The notes under the pieces were generated by a model. That model made no database searches, was not told where the DNA came from, and saw nothing but the letters and a program-made list of their open reading frames with translations. A stretch of 36,060 nucleotides of DNA from Pirellulales bacterium (GTDB lineage: Bacteria; Planctomycetota; Planctomycetia; Pirellulales; Thermoguttaceae), in the NCBI GenBank assembly GCA_016928165.1, contig JAFGLH010000199.1:1-36060 (forward strand), read 5' to 3'. The position numbers and the translations under genes were made by a program. This document shows, piece by piece, positions 7,011 through 14,918 of the stretch (positions are counted from its first letter, which is position 1; each line of letters begins with the position of its first letter).

Positions 7011-8315
7011 ATGACCGGCACTGATGCTGAGGCGTGTCCATACGGAGGCATGGACGAAGACGAGCCTCCTGGTACCACGGTTTCTTTGGTTGTCGCTCGC
7101 AAGGCGGTTCGCCTATCCCGGCCGGTTCGGCCGAGGAGAAGTCTGAATTGTCCACCCGCCGCCGCCGGCCGGGTATCTGGCAGAAACCCTCGCAGCACCT
7201 TCCAAACAAGGGTTTTTCGCAAAACTTTCTACCCCGACGTTCCCGATCGACTCTGGAACGATTGGCGTTGGCAGAGCCGCAATCGGCTGCGGACCCTGGC
7301 CCAAGTGGAACGGGTTTTGGAGCTTTCCGATCGAGAGCGGGCGGCCCTCTCGCTCGACGGCGCCATGCTCCCTATGAGCGTCACGCCCTACTATATGAGC
7401 CTCGTGTCCCGGGACGACCGTAACCAGCCTTTGCGCAAAACCGTAATACCCAGCACCAGCGAGTTCATCCACGGCCCGGGCGAAGCCGACGATCCGCTCG
7501 GCGAAGACGAAGACAGCCCCGTTCCGGGCCTGGTACACCGTTATCCCGACCGTGCCCTGCTGCTGGTTACCGACTGCTGTTCGAGTTATTGCCGCTATTG
7601 CACCCGCTCGCGGATGGTCGGCCACGGTTCGCTGCCGCACGGTTCCGACCGCCTGGAAAAGGCGTTTGACTATATTCGCGGCGCCCCGGCGATCCGGGAC
7701 GTGCTCATATCCGGCGGCGATCCGCTGTCGCTTGGCGACGAGCGGCTGGATTGGATACTCTCCCAACTGAGGGCTATCCCGCACGTCGAGTTTCTGCGGA
7801 TCGGCACGAAAATGCCGGCCGTGCTGCCGCAACGGATCACGCCGGACCTGTGCCGGACGCTCCGCAAGCACCACCCGCTCTGGATGAGCATCCATTTTAT
7901 CCATCCCGACGAGTGTACGCCCGAGGCGTTTACGGCTTGCTCTCGACTGGCCGACGCGGGCATCCCGCTCGGCTCTCAGACGGTCTTGCTGGCGGGGGTC
8001 AACGACGACGTGGAGACGATGAAGCGGCTGGTCCACAACCTGCTTCGGATGCGGGTCCGGCCGTATTACCTCTACCAATGCGACCCGATCACCGGCTCGG
8101 CCCATTTTCGCACGCCGGTGGCCAAGGGTCTGGAGATAATCGAAGGGTTGCGGGGCCATACGACCGGCTATGCCGTGCCTAACTATGTGATCGACGCGCC
8201 CGGCGGCGGCGGGAAAATCCCCCTTCAGCCCGACTACGTCGTCGGCCGCGACGGCGACGACCTGCTGCTGCGAAACTATCGAGGCGGCATATACCGCTAC
8301 CCCGATCCAATATAA
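7011..8315 (+). CDS. kamA: Lysine 2,3-aminomutase (KamA-family radical SAM)
   Basis: 434 residues. It interconverts L-lysine and L-beta-lysine using S-adenosylmethionine, a 4Fe-4S cluster and PLP. The cluster motif is C190-C194-C197 (CSSYCRYC). The PLP lysine is K402 in VIDAPGGGGKIPLQP. D358 (YQCD) and D395 are 37 residues apart, the same spacing as the two lysine-binding aspartates (D293 and D330) of the Clostridium subterminale enzyme, and K402 is seven after D395 as K337 is there. This supports lysine as substrate rather than the EpmB or glutamate branches. GGGAGG at 6995-7000 supports ATG 7011, but the first 70 residues are a low-similarity extension before the usual FYPDVPDRLWNDWRWQ start. 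Two ATP-grasp genes and a GNAT follow in the same direction. Confidence 0.92.
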   Translation: MTGTDAEACPYGGMDEDEPPGTTVSLVVARKAVRLSRPVRPRRSLNCPPAAAGRVSGRNPRSTFQTRVFRKTFYPDVPDRLWNDWRWQSRNRLRTLAQVERVLELSDRERAALSLDGAMLPMSVTPYYMSLVSRDDRNQPLRKTVIPSTSEFIHGPGEADDPLGEDEDSPVPGLVHRYPDRALLLVTDCCSSYCRYCTRSRMVGHGSLPHGSDRLEKAFDYIRGAPAIRDVLISGGDPLSLGDERLDWILSQLRAIPHVEFLRIGTKMPAVLPQRITPDLCRTLRKHHPLWMSIHFIHPDECTPEAFTACSRLADAGIPLGSQTVLLAGVNDDVETMKRLVHNLLRMRVRPYYLYQCDPITGSAHFRTPVAKGLEIIEGLRGHTTGYAVPNYVIDAPGGGGKIPLQPDYVVGRDGDDLLLRNYRGGIYRYPDPI

Positions 8316-8339
8316 AAGAGGGCCAGCGGCCAGACGTTA

Positions 8340-8363
8340 GGGTGGCAATTGCACCGCCACCCC
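8340..8363. repeat. Degenerate GGGTGGCA hairpin repeat
   Basis: GGGTGGCAATTGCACCGCCACCCC pattern in two arms (GGGTGGC and GCCACCC) between kamA and the first ATP-grasp gene. It is a diverged copy of the 6206-6230 family and could attenuate transcription. Confidence 0.6.
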
Positions 8364-8416
8364 GACGCCACCTCCTGCCCCCCTGACACCAAGCCCCTAT
8401 TTCCTTGCCCCCTCCC

Positions 8417-9427
8417 ATGCACATCGGATTAACCTACGACCTCCGCGACGACTACCTGGCCGAAGGATACTCGGAACAAGAGACGGCCGAGTTCGACCGG
8501 CTGGACACGATCGAGGCCATCGAGGCCGCCCTCGATGAATTGGGCTATCGGACCGATCGGATCGGCAACGCCAGGCGGTTGATCGAACGGCTTGCCCGGG
8601 GCGACCGCTGGGACCTGGTGTTCAACATTGCCGAGGGGCTGCGCGGCCTGAGCCGCGAGTCGCAAGTGCCGTCGATCCTCGACGTTTACGAGATCCCATA
8701 CACGTTTTCCGAGCCGTTGGCCCTTTCCCTTTCGCTCCACAAGGGGCTGACCAAGATGGCAATGCGTCAGGCGGGTCTGCCGACGCCCGACTTCGCCGTG
8801 GTCGATCGGCCGGACGACGTGAAGAACGTGGATTTGCCTTTTCCGTTGTTCGTCAAGCCGGCAGCCGAGGGAACGAGCAAGGGGATTTCGGCGAAGTCGA
8901 TCGTCCGCGACCGGCCGGCGCTGGAAAAGGCCTGCGCCGAGCTGTTGTTCCAGTTCCAACAGCCCGTTCTGGTCGAAACGTTTCTTTCCGGCCGCGAGTT
9001 CACCGTCGGACTGGTCGGCAGCGGCCCCGCGGCCGGCGTCCTGGGCACGATGGAAATCCACCTCCTGCCCGAGGCCGAGGCGGGCGTATATTCCTTCACG
9101 AACAAAGAACGGTGCGAAGAATTGGTCCGCTACCGATTGGCCCGGCGCGAGGAAGAAGCCCTGATCGGACAGGTCGAGCAGTTGGCTCTGTCGTCATGGC
9201 GGGCGTTGGACGGCCGCGACGGGGGCCGGGTCGATATCCGCTGCGACGACCTGGGTCTGCCGCAATTTCTCGAGATCAACCCCCTGCCGGGCCTGCACCC
9301 GCAACATTCCGACCTGCCGATCCTCTGCGGCTTCCTGGGCGTTCCATATATGGACCTGATCGACCGGATCGTCGCTTCCGCACGGCAAAGAATGACGGCG
9401 GCCAGCGACTTGCAGCAACGGGCATGA
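8417..9427 (+). CDS. D-Ala-D-Ala-ligase-like ATP-grasp enzyme (first copy)
   Basis: 336 residues from ATG 8417. The family forms amide bonds through an acyl-phosphate. The N-domain starts MHIGLTYDLRDDY. The central ATP-grasp region has FPLFVKPAAEGTSKGIS (about residues 140-156), VLVETFLSGREFTVGLVG, and the Mg-binding end LPQFLEINPLPGLHP (about 282-296). The first domain lacks the usual D-Ala-binding HGxxGE, so its substrate is probably not D-alanine. The cluster context (beta-lysine synthesis upstream, a second ligase and an acetyltransferase downstream) suggests ligation of an amino acid or beta-amino acid. No Shine-Dalgarno sequence precedes it, only a C-rich tract. Confidence 0.85.
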   Translation: MHIGLTYDLRDDYLAEGYSEQETAEFDRLDTIEAIEAALDELGYRTDRIGNARRLIERLARGDRWDLVFNIAEGLRGLSRESQVPSILDVYEIPYTFSEPLALSLSLHKGLTKMAMRQAGLPTPDFAVVDRPDDVKNVDLPFPLFVKPAAEGTSKGISAKSIVRDRPALEKACAELLFQFQQPVLVETFLSGREFTVGLVGSGPAAGVLGTMEIHLLPEAEAGVYSFTNKERCEELVRYRLARREEEALIGQVEQLALSSWRALDGRDGGRVDIRCDDLGLPQFLEINPLPGLHPQHSDLPILCGFLGVPYMDLIDRIVASARQRMTAASDLQQRA

Positions 9428-9440
9428 AAATGTTTTGTCT

Positions 9441-9527
9441 CCATCAAGCCGCGATCGGTGGTCGCGCGTAATGCAATTTCCGGGCAATAGTCGGCAGCGG
9501 GCGCGACCACCGGTCGCGGCTTGATGG
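9441..9527. repeat. Long inverted repeat of the GCCGCGACCGGTGGTCGCG family
   Basis: Two 27-base arms, 9441-9467 and 9501-9527, are complementary with one T-for-C difference and enclose a 33-base loop. Each arm contains AAGCCGCGA(C/T)CGGTGGTCGC. The hairpin fills nearly all the space between the two ATP-grasp genes. Partial copies are at about 3060-3084 and 27251-27275. Confidence 0.9.
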
Positions 9528-9546
9528 AATTCCCAAACATGTCGTG

Positions 9547-10545
9547 ATGCGAATAGCGATTTTGCACAACGCCGTGTCGGCCGACGCCCCGCCGGAAGAC
9601 CAGGACACGCTGGTCCAGGTCGAGGCGGTCCGGGCCGCCCTGGTCCGCTTGGGACATCGGCCGGCGACCATTCCTTGCACCCTCGACCTGTCTGCCCTGC
9701 GGACTGAGCTTCTCCGCTCGGGAGCGGAGTTGGCTTTCAACCTGGTCGAATCGTTGGACGGCGCCGACGCGCTCCTTTATCTCCCTTTGGCGGTTCTCGA
9801 TGCCATAGGTGTGAAATACGTCGGCAGCCGGACGGAAGCGATGTTCCTGACCTCGAACAAGTTGCTCTGCAAGCGGCGTCTGCGCCTGGTCGGCCTGCCC
9901 ACGCCCGACTGGGTTGAAGCATCGGCGGCCGGCCCGGAGCCGTTGTTTGATGCTACCCACGATCGGGAAGACCGTTGGATCGTCAAAGGGCTATGGGAGC
10001 ACGGCTCCGACGGCATGGACGACGATTCGATATTCTCCCCACGATGCGTGGAAGAATTGCGGCAACGACTGGCGGACCGGTTTGCGAACACCGGCCGACG
10101 ATGTTTCGTCGAGCGATATATCGAGGGGCGGGAGTTTGCCGCGGCCCTGCTGGCCGGTCCCGACGGTCCCGAACTTCTGCCGCCGGCGGAGATCGACTTT
10201 TCCGCCTTCCCGGCCGGCAAGCCGCGCGTGGTCGGCTATCGGGCGAAATGGGCCGAGGAGAGCTTCGAGTGCCTGCACACGCCCCGCCGTTTCGATTTCG
10301 GGCCGGCCGACCGGCCGCTCTTGGACCGGCTCGGCGAGTCGGCCCTGGCCTGTTGGCGCGAGTTCGGGCTGCGCGGTTGGGCGCGGGTGGATTTTCGCGT
10401 CGACGCCTCGGGCCGGCCGTATATCTTGGAAATCAACGCCAACCCCTGCCTCTCGCCCGACGCCGGGTTCGCCGCCATGCTCGAAATGGCGTCCGTTCCT
10501 TTCGACCGGGCGATCGAACGCATTGTCGAGGAAACGCCGACGTGA
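9547..10545 (+). CDS. D-Ala-D-Ala-ligase-like ATP-grasp enzyme (second copy)
   Basis: 332 residues from ATG 9547; GTG 9544 would add one. It is an ATP-grasp paralogue of the preceding gene but quite diverged. The N-domain MRIAILHNAVSADAPPEDQD is followed by VKYVGSRTEAMFLTSNKLLC. The ATP site is RWIVKGLWEHGSDGMDDDS; VERYIEGREFAAALLAG and the metal-binding YILEINANPCLSPDAGF complete it. The usual Gly-rich loop reads WEHGSDGM. Its stop overlaps the GNAT start (GTGA), giving tight coupling. Two different ligases in one operon suggest two successive amide bonds or two different building blocks; that is inference. Confidence 0.83.
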   Translation: MRIAILHNAVSADAPPEDQDTLVQVEAVRAALVRLGHRPATIPCTLDLSALRTELLRSGAELAFNLVESLDGADALLYLPLAVLDAIGVKYVGSRTEAMFLTSNKLLCKRRLRLVGLPTPDWVEASAAGPEPLFDATHDREDRWIVKGLWEHGSDGMDDDSIFSPRCVEELRQRLADRFANTGRRCFVERYIEGREFAAALLAGPDGPELLPPAEIDFSAFPAGKPRVVGYRAKWAEESFECLHTPRRFDFGPADRPLLDRLGESALACWREFGLRGWARVDFRVDASGRPYILEINANPCLSPDAGFAAMLEMASVPFDRAIERIVEETPT

Positions 10546-11033
10546 GCGAAATGCCGATCATCCTGAGATACGAAATCCGCCCCGACGACCGAGTGGAAGT
10601 TCGTCGGCTGGCGGAAGCGGCCGGGGTCTTCTCGCACGTCGAGATCGAGACAGCCGTGGAATTGGTCGACGACCGCCTCGGACGCGGCGAGTCGAGCGAT
10701 TATCGGTTCGTCTTCGCCGATCGGGACGGCCGTACGCTCGGATACGCATGTTACGGTCCGATTCCGCTGACAGCGCAATCCTACGATCTCTACTGGATCG
10801 TAGTGGACAAGGAGCATCAGAGGCGAGGGATCGGACGGTTGCTGTTGGAAAAGAGCGAGGAGCTTGTTCGACAATCGGGCGGGCGGCGGATATACGTCGA
10901 GACCTCCGGCCGCGCCCAATACGCGCCCACGCGCGATTTTTACCTTCGTCTCGGCTACCGGCTGGACGCCTTGCTGAAAGATTTCTATGCCCCCGGCGAC
11001 GACAAGGCGATTTTTGTCAAAGATTCGTTTTAG
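10542..11033 (+). CDS. GNAT-family N-acetyltransferase
   Basis: 163 residues from GTG 10542, which overlaps the preceding stop; ATG 10551 is an alternative. The acetyl-CoA site is YWIVVDKEHQRRGIGRLLLE, with QRRGIGR at 93-99, preceded by a strand (YACYGPIPLT). The C-terminal part, RIYVETSGRAQYAPTRDFYL, then RLGYR, is typical. As last gene of the kamA/ATP-grasp operon it may acylate an amino group of the product. In the known Nε-acetyl-beta-lysine pathway an aminomutase is paired with an acetyltransferase (AblB); this protein may play a similar part, but the presence of two ligases makes the product different. Confidence 0.85.
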   Translation: MSEMPIILRYEIRPDDRVEVRRLAEAAGVFSHVEIETAVELVDDRLGRGESSDYRFVFADRDGRTLGYACYGPIPLTAQSYDLYWIVVDKEHQRRGIGRLLLEKSEELVRQSGGRRIYVETSGRAQYAPTRDFYLRLGYRLDALLKDFYAPGDDKAIFVKDSF

Positions 11034-11256
11034 AAATCTTCCCTATTCCAAAGGGAGAGGGGAGATTTTCAAAACACGTTCTCGCACTAATCCTCTCCCA
11101 AAGGGAGAGGGAGCCGATTATCGCTAAGGATTCTTTGCAACCGTTCACGTGCCGGGGACGGGCTCATTTTTTCACCCTTTCAAGTTCAAGGGCAAAACAT
11201 GAGCCTGTCCCCTTCGCCGCGAGGGGGACAGTCCCCTGCAAACGGTTACGATTCTT
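11034..11256. other. Repeat-filled gap between the GNAT and HEAT/TPR genes
   Basis: It holds two CAAAGGGAGAGG-type units (about 11048-11061 and 11094-11111) and then the composite palindromic element at 11133-11251. No coding sequence is visible. Confidence 0.7.
11133..11251. repeat. Composite palindromic element with GCAACCGTTCAC ends, second copy
   Basis: It starts TTTGCAACCGTTCACGTGCC and ends CAAACGGTTACGATT, the same terminal motifs as the 5893-6055 element. Inside are GGGGACGGGCTCATTTTTTC facing AAACATGAGCCTGTCCCC, and then GGGGGACAGTCCCC. Confidence 0.75.
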
Positions 11257-11952
11257 TTAAGGTTTGTCCCCGACCAGGCGGGTGAGCCGCTCCACCTGGG
11301 CGCGGACGCCTTCCAGGCCGGGATTCAAACGCAGGGCGCGGCGGAAACATTCCAACGCCGAGATCGGATTGCCCAAGCGGAGATAGGCATGGCCCATGCT
11401 CGTGGCGGCGACGAAGTGATAGGGGTTGATCTCCAGCGTCTGATGACAATCGCGGATCGATTCGGTCAATTGCCCCAGGGCCGCCTGCGCGACGGCCCGC
11501 TGGTGCCAAACCTCGGCGAACCAGGGGGTGCGATGAAGCATCCACGTCGCCCGGCCGAGGGCCTGTTTGTGGAGCTGGGCGGAGTTGAGCCGGACGATCT
11601 CCTCCAGCTCCTTGCGTTCCGCGTCGTTGCCGGCGCGGGTCCAAACGTCGCGGATTCCGTTTTCGGCCAACGTGCGCACCGTGCGGTCCTCATCCAGCAG
11701 TGCGCAGCCCATCGTGTGGTTGGCGTCGTATTCTCCGAGGATTCCCAAGGCGAGCACGGCCGCGCGGCGGACCTCCCGCCGTGGATTGCCCGACAACCGT
11801 TGAAGCGTGCCAGGCGAATAGAGCCGCGAAACCCCGCGGGCATACTCGCCCGTATTCTGGTGGTCGAGATACTGCTGGTACAAGACCAAAAGCAGTGGCG
11901 GCCGTGTGGAATCGGTGCTCACGTAACGTACTCCACGCCCCCGGGGATGCAA
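11257..11952 (-). CDS. HEAT-repeat / TPR protein
   Basis: 231 residues from ATG 11952; GTG 11922 is a possible shorter start. Residues 50-100 have HEAT-like helices (REVRRAAVLALGILGEYDAN, then DRTVRTLAENGIRDVW). Residues 140-225 contain tetratricopeptide units (AEVWHQRAVAQAALGQLTES, then FVAATSMGHAYLRLGNPISA and LECFRRALRLNPGLEG). These are protein-protein interaction scaffolds; no catalytic motif is visible. It is divergent from the secreted STN-like gene, with 213 bases between. Its stop codon nearly touches the palindromic element. Confidence 0.8.
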   Translation of the reverse strand: MHPRGRGVRYVSTDSTRPPLLLVLYQQYLDHQNTGEYARGVSRLYSPGTLQRLSGNPRREVRRAAVLALGILGEYDANHTMGCALLDEDRTVRTLAENGIRDVWTRAGNDAERKELEEIVRLNSAQLHKQALGRATWMLHRTPWFAEVWHQRAVAQAALGQLTESIRDCHQTLEINPYHFVAATSMGHAYLRLGNPISALECFRRALRLNPGLEGVRAQVERLTRLVGDKP

Positions 11953-12165
11953 TTAACCACGGACTATCCCTTGATTGTAATAAGAATCCCGGGGAATCTC
12001 CAATTTTTTTCCACGATGGCGTTTTCTTGCCAGGGGGGGTAGACTATAGACAAGCGGGGTTTGAATGAGTTTTACTGATAAGTGCCCCGCGATAGGCCGT
12101 CGCGCGGCAAAGTATCGAGGTTGCGGCGTCCCGCTTTACATATACCCACCATAAGGGGGCCGGTC

Positions 12166-13191
12166 GTGTCGATACCCGCAAAATCGACGCTTTACGCGGC
12201 GGCGGCCGCCATTCTGTTCGCATGTCCGGCCGCGGCCCTCTCCGCCGATCGGATCGATTGGGCCACCGGCCCCGCGCTGCAACGCCGGCTTGGCGAGCCG
12301 GTCGACATCTTCTGGGCAAACAACCCCCTGCGGCGGGCAATCGAAAACCTCTGCGAAACCCGCCGCGTGGCGGTGCTGATCGACCGCCGCGTCGATCCGG
12401 GCATGGAACTCGACGTTTCCTTGAACAACGCGCCGCTGGAATCCGCCTTGCGCCAGATCGCGCGCCCGCTCGGCCTGGACACGGCCCGCTTGGGCGATGT
12501 ATTTTACATCGGACCGGCTGTCGAGGTCGGGCGGTTGACTTCCGTCTCGACGGAGTTCAAGGAAGCCGTTGGCCGCCTTCCTTCCGCTGCGCGGCTAAAC
12601 TTTCATCGGCGCGGGCCATTCCGGTGGGACGATCTCGCCGAACCGCGTTCGTTGATCGAACAACTCGCCCGCGACAACGGTTTGATTATCGAACGCCTCG
12701 ATCTTCTGCCTCACGATCTCTGGGCGGCGGCCGATCTGCCCCCACTCTCGCTGGCCGACCGCCTCACGCTGATTGCCTTTCAATACGATTTGACGCTGCG
12801 GATATCGAGCGACGGCCGACGGCTGGAGCTTGTCCCCCTGCCGGCAACGGCCTCGGATGCGTCGAGCGAAGCGTCTCGTCCCGCCGCCCGGCCGTCGCGG
12901 GAAAAGCCGGCCGCCGGTCCGCCCGCCGATTTGGATCGGCTCCGCATCGAGCGGCTGACGGTGCAAGAGAAGCCGCTCGGCCCGGTCCTCGAACAACTGG
13001 CGCGACGGCTCAATCTCGACCTGCGCCTCGACCGCCGGGCGATCGCCGCCGCCGGCGTTTCGCTCGATCGGCGGGTGTCCGTCAAAGTGGAAAACGCCAC
13101 GATTGACGAACTTTTCGGCGAATTGCTGCGGGGAACCGGTTTGGATTTCCGCCGCCGCGGGCGGATAGTCGAGATCTCGCCGGCCGAGTAG
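12166..13191 (+). CDS. Secreted protein with STN-like (secretin/TonB short N-terminal) domains
   Basis: 341 residues from GTG 12166, chosen because GGGGG lies 5-10 bases upstream and a signal peptide follows at once (residues 1-28, SIPAKSTLYAAAAAILFACP then AAALSA). At least one STN/N0-like module is seen near residues 40-105 (PLRRAIENLCETRRVAVLID, DVSLNNAPLESALRQIARPL) and another near 255-341 (LGPVLEQLARRLNLDLRLDR, VENATIDELFGELLRGTGLD). A low-complexity Ala/Pro/Ser linker separates them. There is no secretin barrel or TonB plug, so it is probably a free periplasmic protein. It lies upstream of the chemosensory operon; a link is not evident. Confidence 0.72.
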   Translation: MSIPAKSTLYAAAAAILFACPAAALSADRIDWATGPALQRRLGEPVDIFWANNPLRRAIENLCETRRVAVLIDRRVDPGMELDVSLNNAPLESALRQIARPLGLDTARLGDVFYIGPAVEVGRLTSVSTEFKEAVGRLPSAARLNFHRRGPFRWDDLAEPRSLIEQLARDNGLIIERLDLLPHDLWAAADLPPLSLADRLTLIAFQYDLTLRISSDGRRLELVPLPATASDASSEASRPAARPSREKPAAGPPADLDRLRIERLTVQEKPLGPVLEQLARRLNLDLRLDRRAIAAAGVSLDRRVSVKVENATIDELFGELLRGTGLDFRRRGRIVEISPAE

Positions 13192-13353
13192 CCCGCACAA
13201 CCGATATTCGTGGCACAGCCGTCCTCCGCCGCATAGAAATAGCGATCGTATTCCATGCCGGGTCGGCAGTTCAACCGACACCCCAACGGACCTACCTCTC
13301 TTTCCAGTTCCATAACCTATATTTAGTGTGTTTAGGGGCCAACGGAGACGACG

Positions 13354-13854
13354 GTGACGACGACAATTCCAGAAACAACCGACCGTCGCGACCGCCGCGC
13401 CGGGACCGTTCATTTGGTCGTTTTTCGGCTGGCCGGCGAGCGGTATGCGGTCGAGATAGCCAAGGTGCGCGAGATCGTCCCGGCGAGCGATTACACGCGA
13501 TTGCCGCACGCGCCAGACTATGTGCTGGGATTGATCAACCTGCGCGGCGAGGTGGTGCCGTTGGTCGATCTGCGGCGCCGATTGGGTTTGCCAGCGGAGC
13601 AATGGAACGACGAGACCCGCATGGTGGTGGTGGAGGTCGGCGGGAAGAAGTCGGCATTGGCGGTCGACGAGGTCGTCGAAGTGTCTAGGATCGGCGAAGA
13701 GCGGGTAATTCCGTCCCCCTCAACGGTCGCCGGACCGGAACGCGAATATCTGAGCGGGTTGGTCCAGCAAGATGATCGGCTGTTGGTCCTGCTGAACGTC
13801 GACGCGCTGTTAAAGGAAGAGGAATGGCCGGCGGCCGAATCGGTCGCCGTATGA
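13354..13854 (+). CDS. cheW: CheW chemotaxis coupling protein
   Basis: 166 residues from GTG 13354 with GGAG five bases upstream. It bridges receptors and CheA. The SH3-like double fold is visible: VHLVVFRLAGERYAVEIAKV, then LPHAPDYVLGLINLRGEVVP, then LVDLRRRLGL and a C-terminal LLVLLNVDALLKEEEW. It is the first gene of a chemosensory cluster. A degenerate GGTGTCGG-type repeat lies upstream at about 13260-13285. Confidence 0.95.
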   Translation: MTTTIPETTDRRDRRAGTVHLVVFRLAGERYAVEIAKVREIVPASDYTRLPHAPDYVLGLINLRGEVVPLVDLRRRLGLPAEQWNDETRMVVVEVGGKKSALAVDEVVEVSRIGEERVIPSPSTVAGPEREYLSGLVQQDDRLLVLLNVDALLKEEEWPAAESVAV

Positions 13855-13999
13855 CGCAAGCAAGAAGTATTTTTGAAATACAAGAGTCCTCCCCTCCATT
13901 TGGAAGAGAGGAGGCGTTTTCAAGGGGCTTGTTTGGGGCGCACTTCAGTTGACGAACCGAATTGGCGCGGATTCGCCACCGCAACGCGATCCCGAAGCA

Positions 14000-14872
14000 A
14001 TGATCCTTGAAAAAGCCCCTTATCCGTCGCCGCCCTCCGCTCGCTCGGACACGATCACCGACGCGCAGCTCCACCGCTTCGCCGAGATGATCTATCGACG
14101 TTGCGGGGTCCGCATCCCGCCTCGAAAGCGCCTGCTGTTGTCGAACCGGCTGCGGCGTCGTTTGCGTCAGACGGGCGTCAAGGACTTCTCCCGCTACTAC
14201 GGCTTCCTCCGCCGTCTGCCGGCCGACGATCCCGAATGGGACGCCTTCGTTCAGGAAGTCACCACGCACGAGACGTATCTGTTCCGCGACGAAGTCCAAT
14301 GGAAGTGGTTTCGGGAGGAGTTTTTACCCGACCGGGCGGCGGCCGCGCGGCGGGGTCGAGCGCCGCGGACGTTGCGAATCTGGTCGGCCGGGTGCAGCAC
14401 CGGCGACGAGCCGGCCAGCGCCGCCTGTTGCATCGCCGACGTTTTGCCCGACCATCGCCGATGGCGCATCCGCCTGCTCGGCACCGACGTGGCGCACGGA
14501 GCGCTGGAGAAGGCGGCCGCAGCCTCGTTCGACCGCCGGGCGATGCGGCTTGTGCCCGAAGCGTATCGACGCCGCTTCTTCAAAAAAACCGGCGACGGCG
14601 CCTGGAAACTGAAACCCGCGCCGGCCGAGATGATCGAATATCGACGGAGGAACCTCATGGAGCCGCTCGACGAGGGCGGCTTCGACCTGGTGCTGCTGAG
14701 AAACGTATTAATCTATTTCGACGCGGAGTCGAAAGCCGCCGCGGTCCGCAACGTCCGCGCGGCGCTGGGGCCGGGCGGGCATCTGATGACCGGCGCCGCC
14801 GAGGGCGTGGCCCACCTGCTCCGCGACGTAGAACGCCTGAAACCTTGGCTCGTTCGCCTCCCGAGAGAATAA
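14000..14872 (+). CDS. cheR: CheR-type protein-glutamate methyltransferase
   Basis: 290 residues from ATG 14000; a TTG at 13949 would add 17. It methylates receptor glutamates with S-adenosylmethionine. The all-helical N-domain spans about residues 20-95 (LHRFAEMIYRRCGVRIPPRK). TTHETYLFRDEVQWKWF is typical. The SAM motif reads IWSAGCSTGDEPASAACCIA where most CheR have SxGEExYS, so two positions differ (E to D and Y to A). LLRNVLIYFD is conserved. It is unclear whether the altered motif affects activity. Confidence 0.92.
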   Translation: MILEKAPYPSPPSARSDTITDAQLHRFAEMIYRRCGVRIPPRKRLLLSNRLRRRLRQTGVKDFSRYYGFLRRLPADDPEWDAFVQEVTTHETYLFRDEVQWKWFREEFLPDRAAAARRGRAPRTLRIWSAGCSTGDEPASAACCIADVLPDHRRWRIRLLGTDVAHGALEKAAAASFDRRAMRLVPEAYRRRFFKKTGDGAWKLKPAPAEMIEYRRRNLMEPLDEGGFDLVLLRNVLIYFDAESKAAAVRNVRAALGPGGHLMTGAAEGVAHLLRDVERLKPWLVRLPRE

Positions 14873-14918
14873 ACACACGGGCCGCAAGCGGCCCCGCTAA
14901 ACGGTTGCCCACAAATAA

